From Flavobacteriales bacterium (GTDB taxonomy: Bacteria; Bacteroidota; Bacteroidia; Flavobacteriales_D; Crocinitomicaceae): a stretch of DNA of 64,000 bases. The notes under the pieces are model-generated. The model was not told where the DNA came from and ran no database searches. It saw only the letters and a program-made list of their open reading frames with translations. Numbering within the stretch: position 1 is the first letter of the stretch; each line of letters opens with the position of its first letter. The position numbers and the translations under genes are program-made. This document shows positions 51,964 through 61,800 of this stretch, in pieces. The stretch covers positions 45,698 through 109,697 of the forward strand of contig VEQH01000005.1 in the NCBI GenBank assembly GCA_018883325.1. Direction: 5' to 3'.

Positions 51964-53472
51964 TTAACTCAACAATGTTTTTCCTGTCATTTCAATTGGT
52001 GAAGCGATTTGCATTCGGTGCAGAATTGTTGGTGCAACATCCGCTAAAATACCATCGCTAATTTGAACGCTTTCGTCTTTCGTTACCAATACAACTGGAA
52101 CAGGATTTAAACTGTGTGCTGTGTTTGGACTTCCGTCTGCATTTATAACAAAATCAGCATTTCCGTGGTCTGCGATTACTAAAAATTCATAACCTAATTC
52201 TAAACCTGTTTCAACAACTTTTTGCAAACACGAATCTACTGTTTCAACAGCTTTTACAACTGCTTCATAAACTCCTGTGTGACCAACCATATCTGGATTT
52301 GCAAAATTTAAACAAATAAAATTTGGTCGCTTTTCTTGCATAAAAGCAACGATTTTATCAAGTACTTCAAAAGCACTCATTTCGGGTTGTAAATCGTAGG
52401 TTGCAACTTTTGGAGAATTAACCAAAATACGGTCTTCCAAGGCGAAATTTGTTTCTCTCCCTCCATTGAAGAAGAAAGTAACATGCGGATATTTTTCAGT
52501 TTCTGCAATACGAACTTGCGACATTTCTACTTTCGACAAAACTTCTCCTAAAGTGTTGGTTAAATTATCTTTATCGAAAATTACGTGCGTATTTTTGAAA
52601 GTGGAATCGTAATTTGTCATAGTGCAATAGTACAAATCCAACGGTTGCATTTCATATTCTGGAAAGGCTTTTTGCGTTAAAGCAATCGTTATTTCGCGCG
52701 GACGATCGGTTCTAAAATTGAAATTTATCACAACATCTCCTTCTTCAATTAAACCGTCTGAAGCAAGCAAACAAGGCTCAATAAATTCATCGGTAATTCC
52801 ATTGCTGTAAGAAGCACTCATCGCTTCCTGCGAACTGGTGAAAGTTGCGCCAATTCCTTTGGTCATAAGGTCATAGGCTTTTTTCACGCGTTCCCAGCGA
52901 TTATCGCGATCCATTGCATAATAACGTCCAACAATACTGGCAATTTTACCTGTTGAAAGCGTCAATTGTTCTTCTAATTCTTGCAAAAATCCAAGTCCAC
53001 TTTTGGGGTCACAATCGCGTCCATCCGTAAAAGCGTGAATAAAGACTTTTTGCAAGCCATGCGCTTTCGCCATTTCACATAAAGCGTATAAATGTTCTTG
53101 TGAACTATGAACGCCACCTTTTGAAACCAATCCGATAAAATGGATTTTTGAATTGCGCTTTTTCGCTTCTTCCATTGCTGAAAGTAAGGTGCTATTTTGC
53201 TGAAATTCTTTGTCGCGAATGGATTTATTGATGCGCGTAAGTTCTTGGTAAACAATTCTACCTGCTCCAATATTTAGGTGTCCAACTTCTGAATTACCCA
53301 TTTGTCCGTCAGGTAAACCCACATCTTCACCACTAGTTTTAAGTGTTGCGTTGGGATAATTTTTCAACAAACTATCCATAAATGGTGTGTTTGCATTTGC
53401 AATAGCATCTGATTTTGAGCCATTTCCAATTCCCCATCCATCGAGAATTATCAATCCAAAGTGTTTTGTCAT
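51964..53472 (-). CDS. gpmI: 2,3-bisphosphoglycerate-independent phosphoglycerate mutase
   Basis: 502 residues, the normal size. It interconverts 3- and 2-phosphoglycerate in glycolysis and gluconeogenesis with two Mn ions. The phosphoserine site is in 'GQMGNSEVGHLNIGAGRIVY', the metal-binding 'LIILDGWGIGNGSKSDAI' is near the N-terminus, and 'FLVIADHGNADFVI' carries further metal ligands. The start overlaps the histidine kinase stop by 4 bases (ATGA), indicating translational coupling, an unusual partnership. Confidence 0.97.
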   Translation of the reverse strand: MTKHFGLIILDGWGIGNGSKSDAIANANTPFMDSLLKNYPNATLKTSGEDVGLPDGQMGNSEVGHLNIGAGRIVYQELTRINKSIRDKEFQQNSTLLSAMEEAKKRNSKIHFIGLVSKGGVHSSQEHLYALCEMAKAHGLQKVFIHAFTDGRDCDPKSGLGFLQELEEQLTLSTGKIASIVGRYYAMDRDNRWERVKKAYDLMTKGIGATFTSSQEAMSASYSNGITDEFIEPCLLASDGLIEEGDVVINFNFRTDRPREITIALTQKAFPEYEMQPLDLYYCTMTNYDSTFKNTHVIFDKDNLTNTLGEVLSKVEMSQVRIAETEKYPHVTFFFNGGRETNFALEDRILVNSPKVATYDLQPEMSAFEVLDKIVAFMQEKRPNFICLNFANPDMVGHTGVYEAVVKAVETVDSCLQKVVETGLELGYEFLVIADHGNADFVINADGSPNTAHSLNPVPVVLVTKDESVQISDGILADVAPTILHRMQIASPIEMTGKTLLS

Positions 53473-54365
53473 ACTGGTAATGTTACTTCAAAGATACTGC
53501 CTTTCGGTTCATTCGCACGGTAAGAAATTTGTCCGCCTTGCAATTGTACAAATTCGCTTACAATATATAAACCTAATCCGCTTCCTTTATTCGTTCGCGT
53601 GTCTTCATTTCCGACACGGTAAAATTTTTCAAAAATGTTTTTTTGTTCCGTTGTATCAATTCCCGGCCCTTTATCTTGGACACCAAAAACGAAACTTTTA
53701 GCCGATGCTTTTGCGTAAACTTTTATTCCTCCGTTTTCACCAGCGTATTTGATTGCGTTTTCAATTAAATTAGTCAGAATCGTTTCCAATAGAAAATGAT
53801 CTGCTCGAATTATTGCATCGTTTTTAATATCCACTTCGATGAAAGGTTTTGAAGTTCGTTTGTGGAAACGTTCAACTATTTTTTGAGCAAAATCTGAAAA
53901 TTGAAATTCCGTTAAAATTGGTTTTAGAGCTTTGTTTTCAATGCGCGTTGCATTTAAAATATTTTCAATCAACTGTTCCAAGCGCGTGTTTTCTTCAATC
54001 GCTTTTTGGGTTAAATCAATGCGCTTTTCTTCAGGTAAATTTTGGCGTTTAAGCGTTTGAAGAAACAACTTTGTAGAAGCAATTGGCGTTTTCAATTCAT
54101 GCGTTACAGACAATAGAAAATTCGATTGACGCTTTGACAATTCCATTTCTTTACGAATGGTGTTTCTGATGCGCATGAGTCCTAAAATCAATAAGATAAA
54201 AAAAACAGAACCTTCTCCAATAATCATCAACACACGGCGATTCAGCTTGTTTGTAGCAGGCTCAAGTTCTAAACTCAATTGAATTAAGTGGAAGCCCCAC
54301 CAAGAAAATTGCAACACGACATAAATGCTAAGAATGTAAAAAAGAAGATTTGTCTGTTTGCGCAT
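53469..54365 (-). CDS. Sensor histidine kinase
   Basis: 298 residues with two membrane helices (about 9-28 and 45-64) and almost no periplasmic loop. The transmitter is complete: H box 'LLSVTHELKTPIASTKLFL' (phosphorylated His), N box 'LTNLIENAIKYAGENGG', G1 'VQDKGPGIDTTEQ', F box 'FEKFYRVG' and G2 'NKGSGLGLYIVSE'. No response regulator gene is near, so its partner must be elsewhere; the short N-terminus suggests it senses through the membrane. It is the first gene of a kinase-gpmI-dsbA-like operon whose promoter carries a palindrome. Confidence 0.93.
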   Translation of the reverse strand: MRKQTNLLFYILSIYVVLQFSWWGFHLIQLSLELEPATNKLNRRVLMIIGEGSVFFILLILGLMRIRNTIRKEMELSKRQSNFLLSVTHELKTPIASTKLFLQTLKRQNLPEEKRIDLTQKAIEENTRLEQLIENILNATRIENKALKPILTEFQFSDFAQKIVERFHKRTSKPFIEVDIKNDAIIRADHFLLETILTNLIENAIKYAGENGGIKVYAKASAKSFVFGVQDKGPGIDTTEQKNIFEKFYRVGNEDTRTNKGSGLGLYIVSEFVQLQGGQISYRANEPKGSIFEVTLPV

Positions 54366-54394
54366 TTAGCTTTTATGTGGTTTAAAACAACACA

Positions 54395-54418
54395 CAAAAT
54401 TAAGCATCTAGGCTAGAT
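54395..54418 (-). promoter_or_regulatory. Promoter with spacer palindrome before the histidine kinase operon
   Basis: The minus strand reads TAATTTTG (54395-54402), a good TAnnTTTG, 30 bases before the start at 54365. Immediately upstream, at 54406-54418, is a perfect palindrome ATCTAG-g-CTAGAT lying between the -7 and -33 positions, where a bound protein would block RNA polymerase. Confidence 0.5.
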
Positions 54419-54555
54419 TATTATAAAAATTGAAAAAGAATAATTGAGTGAACAAAATTGTACAAGTTGATTCCTTCCTTGAAATAGAAGTCATTCAAAT
54501 GACATCGTAATGATTCCTGAAAATCAATTACTAGTAATTTTTACTTTTCTTTTAT

Positions 54556-54822
54556 AACCTGAGTTCGATTTATAAAATTGAATTCAGACCGCTCAGAAAC
54601 AATGAGTTACGAACAATACTTTTGAAGATTTATCGGGATAAATCAATAAAGGATTGTGAAGTAAATCGTTGTTTATCAGCGGAATACTTATTTACTTTAC
54701 ATAAAAACCAGTTATACTTCGTTGTTTCCTCTCAATTTAGCCCGCTAAATTTTCTAGTAAACACCTTGTCTAACAGATTTTTATGTTAATCTGAATTTCA
54801 ATTTTAGAACCGAACTCAGGTT
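54556..54822. mobile_element. MITE-like element of 267 bp with 3-bp target duplication
   Basis: This fills about half of the 548-bp gap at 54366-54913. Imperfect terminal inverted repeats of 32 bp (54556-54587 and 54791-54822) begin AACCTGAGTTCG on both ends. The flanks repeat TAT (54553-54555 and 54823-54825). Inside are further pairings, such as AAGTAAAT (54659-54666) with ATTTACTT (54690-54697), so the whole element can fold. It has no coding capacity. Its ends differ from those of the element at 39501, so it belongs to another family. Confidence 0.75.
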
Positions 54823-54913
54823 TATAAGCAACTGTTTGTTTAGAGCACCGTTAAATTAATTAGACTACTTCCCCAAAATAGACTTAACTTTACTAACCTT
54901 CCACCTTTTAGTT

Positions 54914-57900
54914 ATGAAATCAAGAAATCTATCCCTACAATTATTGATATTGGTTTTAACCTTATTGTCAATTGTGCAAACGACTGCTCAAACTTTAGAC
55001 GCAACGTTTTCAAGTCCAGCGGCGGTGCAATGCGCAGGAAGTTTATTTACACTCAACGCATCAACTTCAGGTTACCAAAGTTATAATTGGACAATTACAG
55101 GTTCAAATAATTTTTCAAATAATTTAAGTGGTGCTTCTGTTTCACTTAATTTACCTATTTCAGACATTTACAATGTAAGTTTAACAGTTACAGATGGAGT
55201 TACGACAGAAACAAATACATTAAGTGGATTTTTAACGGTAAAACCAACTCCAATAATAAATCCAATTTCGGATCAAATAAAATGTTCTGGAATGTATTCT
55301 GATGCAGTCAACTTCATTGGAAATATACCAAACGCCACTTATACTTGGTCAAGAACAAATACAGACATTAGCGCCTCACCACTTTATACATCTGGATTAG
55401 GAAATATCCCCGCTTTTTTAACAAACAATCCAACCATAACACAAGTCAGTTCTGTATTTACTGTTACTCCTTCTTTTGAAGGGTGTATAGGTTCACCAAT
55501 CAACTTTACAATAACAGTAAATCCTCCTCCTGTTTCTACAATAAGTACAACATCTGTCTGTGTTGGTGGAACAGTAACTACAACCCCAAATACAGGAGGA
55601 ACTTGGGCTAGTACAAATGCTGTAGCTGCGACTATAACTAATTCTGGAATTGTAAGTGTTGGAAATTCATCTACTCAACAAATAGCAACTTTAGGATTTA
55701 CAGAAACAACTTCAGGTTGTTTTAGTGATCATTTATTAACTGTAAATCCTAGACCAACTGTTTCTGCGCCAGCTTCTTTTTGTGTAGGTTCAACAGCTCA
55801 ACTAAGTCCTTCAACTGGTGGAACTTGGACTTCAAGTAATTTAACAATTGCTTCAATTAATGCTAATTCTGGTCTTGCAACTGGAGTTAGTCCAGGAAAC
55901 GTAACATTTATATACGTAAATGCATTTACGGGTTGCTCTAATAGTACATCAGTGGTAACTGTCAATTCATCACCAGCATTTTCAACTTCAAAAACAGATC
56001 CTTCAACATGTAATGGAACAAATGGTATAATAAATATCATAGGATTAACTCCAAATACATCTTATCAATATTCTTATGCTTTACCAAATATTTCAACTGG
56101 ACCAATAACAACAACTAGTAATTCAACTGGACAAATTACAATTTCAGGATTGAGTGCTGGCATTTACACTCTTTCAATAATTCATACTGCAACTGGTTGT
56201 CCATCTGCTAGTCAAACCGTTACTTTAGTAAATCCAAATCCACCTAATATAAATGATATTCCAGACCAAAATTTATGTGGAACATCTTATTCATTATCAA
56301 CAATAACAGGCACAAATTTAACTGGAAATCAAGCTTACTACACAGCACCGAATGGTGCTGGTTCAGTTCTTTCTGTAGGTACTGCAATAACGACAACATC
56401 AACGATTTATATGTACAACTCAACAATCGGAGGTTGTGTTGACGAGGAAAGTTTTACTGTAACCATTAATCCAACACCAATAGTCACTGCCCCAGCCTCC
56501 GTATGTGTGGGTTCAACAGCTCAATTAAGTCCAAGTATTGGCGGAACATGGGTAAGTAATAATCTTAGTGTTGCAACTATTACAAATGATGGGTTAGTAA
56601 CTGGCTTAGCTAATGGAACTGCTAATTTTACCTTCACAAACTCAACAACTGGATGTATTGCAACAACAAGTAATTTAACCGTAAATCCTGCTTCAACATT
56701 TGACCCAATTCCCAATCAAATTGTATGTGCAGGAGATTTAGTTTCAACCATTACTTTTTCTGGTTCTGCTCAACAATACAATTGGACAAATGATAATGTT
56801 AGTATTGGTTTAGTAGCTTCTGGAATAGGAAATATTGCGTCGTTCATTGCTACTAACCCAACTGCAAGTGACATTGTTTCAACTGTAACTGTTTCTGCTA
56901 CAGGTTGTTCAAACACTTCCAATTCATTTACCATTACTGTAAAACCTACACCAACCATTAGCCCTACTTCAGATCAAACAGTATGTCACAATGATTTTAC
57001 GCAAGGAGTAACTTTTACAAGCTCAAATCCAAATGCTATTTATGAATGGCAAAACAATAACTCATCTATAGGTTTACTTCAATACGGAACAGGTCCCATC
57101 CCTTCTTTTCAAGCTTTGAATACAACAGCTATTCCTCAAGTAGCAACTTTTATCGTTGTTCCAACTTTGAATGGTTGCCCAGGGACTGCAGACACATTTT
57201 TGATTACTGTAAATCCTGCATCAACAATTGACCCTACTCCCAATCAAATTGTATGTACTGGAGATTTAGTTTCAGCCATAACTTTTTCTGGTTCTGCTCA
57301 ACAATACAATTGGACAAATGATAATGTTAGTATTGGTTTAGGAGCTTCTGGAACAGGAAATATTGCATCGTTCATTGCTACAAATCCAACTGCAAACGAC
57401 ATTATTTCAACTGTAACTGTTTCTGCTACAGGTTGTTCAAACACTTCCAATTCATTTACCATTACTGTAAAACCTACACCAACTGTTTATCCATCACCTG
57501 ATCTAACTCGTTGTCATAATGATTCTACAATTGCAATCAATTTCTCTGGTGCAATAAATGGTGTCGACTATAGTTGGACAAATGATAATGTGACGATAGG
57601 CTGTGCAGCAAGTGGAACTGGAAATATTCCTGCTTTTCAAGTTCAAAATGCATCCACTGCTACTCAAGTAGCCAATTTTGTAGTCACTCCAATTTTGAAT
57701 GGATGTGTGGGTTCTACAATTAATTTTGATATTACCGTTCTACCTCTTCCAATTGTCAATGCTGGAAATGATACCACTATCTGTTTGGGGGAAAGCTACA
57801 CGCCAATAGTAACAGGAAGTGGTTTAACATTTACTTGGAATAATGGAGTGTTTTATAATACGCCTTTTACTCCAAGCTCAACCAATACGTACACTGTAAT

Positions 57901-58774
57901 TGGAAGTAATAATATATGTAATAATTCAGATTCTGTAACAGTTACAGTTAATCCGATTCCACAATTAACAATTTCAACTTTCGATGGCGAAGATTCTTTA
58001 GCTTGTGACGGTACACTTTCAGTAACTGTTGTAAGCGGAACAGCACCTTATACTTACGCTTGGACGAATGGCTCAGGTAATTTTACGACACCAATAATAG
58101 AAAACTTATGTTCAGGGATTTATAACTTAACAGTTATAGACGTAAATGGTTGTCTGGTTTCCAATTCTGGAGTTATAAATGATACGCTAATTCCTACACT
58201 AACAGGTGACACTTTAATTTTTACAGATAACATTTACCAAGACTCAACGATTATTGGTTCAGATACAAGTGCGTGGATTGACAACTGTACATTTGACTAC
58301 AATTTAGTGACAGGTGCAACAATTGACTCTTACGTTGATTCAGGTGATTCTACTTTCGTAACTTGGATTATTTCATTAAGCGATGGAACATCAATTCCAG
58401 TTGTGGCAAGTTATTTCTTAAGTCCCGGAACAGCAGGTGTGTATGAATTGACATTACAGTTAACATGTTCTCAAAAATCAGGACCGAAATTTTTAATTTC
58501 TACTTCTCGAATCTATTACGAAGGTTCAACAATAGGAATTGAAGACCTTTCTAGTAGTTTAGTTTTATTGTTTCCTAACCCAGCAACAAGCACCATTTCC
58601 ATTGTTGGAGCAACTGAAACGTTCCAATACGAAATACGAGACATTCAAGGGAAATTAGTAAAGCAAGGAGCAACTGAAAAGGAAATTGACATTGCTTCTT
58701 TAACAACCGGAACTTATCTCATTTCAATTTCTTCAGATGAAAAAATGAAGCAATTGCGTTTTGTGAAGTTGTAG
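54914..58774 (+). CDS. T9SS type A cargo adhesin, tandem copy 1
   Basis: 1286 residues with a signal peptide (1-26, ending 'SIVQTTAQ'). The body holds many Ig-like and BIG2-like repeats: PKD/Ig modules ('CAGSLFTLNASTSGYQSYNW'), BIG2-like units ('GGTWTSSNLTIASINANSGL') and three related 'IVC.GDLVS.ITFSGSAQQY' units. A SprB-type repeat follows near the end ('STFDGEDSLACDGTLSVTV'). The C-terminus is a type A sorting domain ('LLFPNPATSTISIVGA', 'SLTTGTYLISISSDEKM'). A TAnnTTTA box, one base off the -7 consensus, lies 22 bases upstream. A surface adhesin is likely; the ligand is unknown. Copy 2 starts 37 bases after its stop. Confidence 0.9.
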   Translation: MKSRNLSLQLLILVLTLLSIVQTTAQTLDATFSSPAAVQCAGSLFTLNASTSGYQSYNWTITGSNNFSNNLSGASVSLNLPISDIYNVSLTVTDGVTTETNTLSGFLTVKPTPIINPISDQIKCSGMYSDAVNFIGNIPNATYTWSRTNTDISASPLYTSGLGNIPAFLTNNPTITQVSSVFTVTPSFEGCIGSPINFTITVNPPPVSTISTTSVCVGGTVTTTPNTGGTWASTNAVAATITNSGIVSVGNSSTQQIATLGFTETTSGCFSDHLLTVNPRPTVSAPASFCVGSTAQLSPSTGGTWTSSNLTIASINANSGLATGVSPGNVTFIYVNAFTGCSNSTSVVTVNSSPAFSTSKTDPSTCNGTNGIINIIGLTPNTSYQYSYALPNISTGPITTTSNSTGQITISGLSAGIYTLSIIHTATGCPSASQTVTLVNPNPPNINDIPDQNLCGTSYSLSTITGTNLTGNQAYYTAPNGAGSVLSVGTAITTTSTIYMYNSTIGGCVDEESFTVTINPTPIVTAPASVCVGSTAQLSPSIGGTWVSNNLSVATITNDGLVTGLANGTANFTFTNSTTGCIATTSNLTVNPASTFDPIPNQIVCAGDLVSTITFSGSAQQYNWTNDNVSIGLVASGIGNIASFIATNPTASDIVSTVTVSATGCSNTSNSFTITVKPTPTISPTSDQTVCHNDFTQGVTFTSSNPNAIYEWQNNNSSIGLLQYGTGPIPSFQALNTTAIPQVATFIVVPTLNGCPGTADTFLITVNPASTIDPTPNQIVCTGDLVSAITFSGSAQQYNWTNDNVSIGLGASGTGNIASFIATNPTANDIISTVTVSATGCSNTSNSFTITVKPTPTVYPSPDLTRCHNDSTIAINFSGAINGVDYSWTNDNVTIGCAASGTGNIPAFQVQNASTATQVANFVVTPILNGCVGSTINFDITVLPLPIVNAGNDTTICLGESYTPIVTGSGLTFTWNNGVFYNTPFTPSSTNTYTVIGSNNICNNSDSVTVTVNPIPQLTISTFDGEDSLACDGTLSVTVVSGTAPYTYAWTNGSGNFTTPIIENLCSGIYNLTVIDVNGCLVSNSGVINDTLIPTLTGDTLIFTDNIYQDSTIIGSDTSAWIDNCTFDYNLVTGATIDSYVDSGDSTFVTWIISLSDGTSIPVVASYFLSPGTAGVYELTLQLTCSQKSGPKFLISTSRIYYEGSTIGIEDLSSSLVLLFPNPATSTISIVGATETFQYEIRDIQGKLVKQGATEKEIDIASLTTGTYLISISSDEKMKQLRFVKL

Positions 58775-58811
58775 CAATCTAATCTTTTATTTTTATACTA
58801 AAATCAATGTT

Positions 58812-61800
58812 ATGAAATTCAAATTATTATTTCTAGTGTTGTTTGTTATTTCATCAACATCTTTGAGAGCACAGCAAGATTTAGGTTCATTTGTAGATGA
58901 ATCGAATTTATGGTATAACTATGGAGGATCATTTAGTTTTTATGGACCTATCCAACGATTTCATGTTTATTATTTCTTTCAAGGCGATACAATAATTGGA
59001 TCATATTCATACAAAAAGATGTATTATAAAGTAATTGATTCTAGCTTTAACAATAATAATGGGACATTACATCATGTTACAAATTATCCTGTTCGTTACG
59101 AAGCTTCTTTTCGACAAGAAGGAAAAAAGGTTTATTCTGTTCAAAACTATTACAACAACAACAATGAATTTTTGTACATAGATTTTAATATGCAAGTTGG
59201 CGACACTATAAATTATAAACCATTCGGAACAATCATTCATACTGTTACTGCAATAGATTCAATTCCTTTTGGAAATCAATATAGAAAAAGATTTACAACT
59301 ACAGGTGGAACAATTTATGAAGGAATAGGACATCAATTTGGTATCTTCCGAAATAATTCAGTGGCTTATCACGGTACTCATTATTTATCTTGTTTTCATC
59401 AATATGGTGAAACGCAAGATGTTTATTATTTTAATGATAATGCTCCTTGTTACAATTACAATAGTCCAACCTATAATAGCCAAGGTGCGACTTTTACTTG
59501 TTCTACACCAACACAATGTGGAGGGAGTTCTTTTTCAATTCATTCTTCAACAGCTGGTTTTGAAAGTTATCTGTGGAATATTACTGGACCTGGAGGTTAT
59601 GTAAGTAATCATTCAGGACAGAATATTAATATAACATTATCTCAACCTGGGTATTACAATGTAAGTTTATCAGCAACATTTAATGGAGTTACAGAAACAC
59701 ATACAGAAACTTCCTATTTAAATGTAATACCTCAACCAACCGTTTCTGCACCAAGCTCTATTTGTCTCGGTTCTAATGGACAACTTAGCCCTATAAGTGG
59801 TGGAACTTGGTCTTCATCAAATAATTCAATAGCAAGTGTTACAAATCAAGGCTATGTTTATAGTAACAATCAAGGCTATGTAATCTTCACGTTTACAGAT
59901 GCACAAACAGGTTGCAGTAGACCAACAACAGTAGAGATTGTAAATCAATATGTTTCCATACCGTCAACTACCATGTGCGTGGACGGAACTATCCAATTAA
60001 CACCTAATAGTGGAGGAATTTGGATGAGTAATAACCCTTCAGTAGCGAGTATAACAAATACTGGCTTAGTTACCGCTCTTTCACAAGGTTCGACTAATTT
60101 TACTTTTACAAATTCAACAAATGGCTGCTCGAGAACAACACAAAATCTAAACGTAAATCTAGGCACCAATCCTATTATTTCAGTACCTTCTGCATTTTGT
60201 GAGAATACAGTTATTCAGCTATTGCCATCTACGGGCGGTAATTGGACTTCAAACGGTGCTGTTTGGGTTTCAAATAATGGTTTAGTTTCAGCATATGGAC
60301 CTGGAAATGCGACTTTTACATTTATAAATTTATTAAACGGTTGTAGTATTTCTTCTTCTCCTGTTGAAATATTATCGCTTCCATCAGTTTCGTCACCAAC
60401 ATCTTTTGTTTGTGTTAACTCAACTATTCAACTTTCACCAAATACAGGCGGCACATGGGTAAGTAATAATCCAAGCATAGCAAGCGTGACAAATGATGGT
60501 TTAGTAACTGGCTTAACTTCGGGAAATGTGTTTTTCACATTTACTAATTCTTCTACAGGATGCTCTAGAAATACTAATTCAATAAATGTAAGAACAGTGT
60601 TATATGTTAATCCTATACCAGACAAATTAATTTGTTCAGGAGATATAGTCAATGCAACATTTTTCACAGGTAATGCTCAACAATACGTCTGGACAAATAA
60701 CAACATAAATATAGGTTTAGGAGCTTCTGGATATGGATCAATATCAAACTTTACAGCGTCTAACAACACTACTTATAACCAAGTTGCAACTATAACAGTA
60801 AATACTAACAATAATAGTTGTGGTTCAATTCCAACAACTTTTACAATTACAGTTAAACCAAAACCAAATGTAAATGCAGGAAATGATACAACAATTTGTC
60901 TTGGACAATCATACATCTTAAATGCTATCACGAATGCCGATTCAATATCATGGAATAATAATTTAGTAAACGGAACTGTTGTTTCACCTAATGTAAGCTC
61001 TTTTAATACAGTAATTGTTATTCAAGATGGTTGTTTTAATAGCGATTCTGTTTTAGTTTCAGTTATTCCATCAACATCAATAGTTTATGCAGGTAACGAC
61101 ACAACAATTTGTTATGGTCAAACTTATACTTTAAATGCAACTTCTAATACGAATATCATAACTTGGAACAATAATTTATCAAATGGTTCAATCATTACGC
61201 CAACATTGAATACTCAATTTGTAGTTACATCTGGAACCAATGGATGTGAAGTGACAGACACAGTAATTGTTATCGTTAATCCACTTCCTATTTTGAATAC
61301 AGGAAATGATACAACAATTTGTGCTGGTGAAGTATATATTTTGAATACTACTTCGAATACGAATGACATAACATGGAATAATAATTTACCAAATGGCTCA
61401 ATTGTTTCTCCAACCTTAACTGAGCAATTCATCGTAACAGCTAATCAATCTGGCTGTCAAAATTCTGATACATTAATTGTTACCGTTAATCAACTTCCTA
61501 TCGTGAATGCAGGAAATGATACTACAATTTGTGCTGGTGAAGTATATATTTTGAATGCTACTTCGAATACGAATGACATAAACTGGAATAATAATTTACC
61601 AAATGGCTCAATTGTTTCTCCAACCTTAACTGAGCAATTCATCGTAACAGCTAATCAATCTGGCTGTCAAAATTCTGATACATTAATTGTTACCGTTAAT
61701 CCACTTCCAATCGTGAATGCAGGAAATGATACAACAATTTGTATAGGAGAATCTTTTACTCCTAATTCTTTTGGAAACGCTACCACAAGCCAATGGTCTA

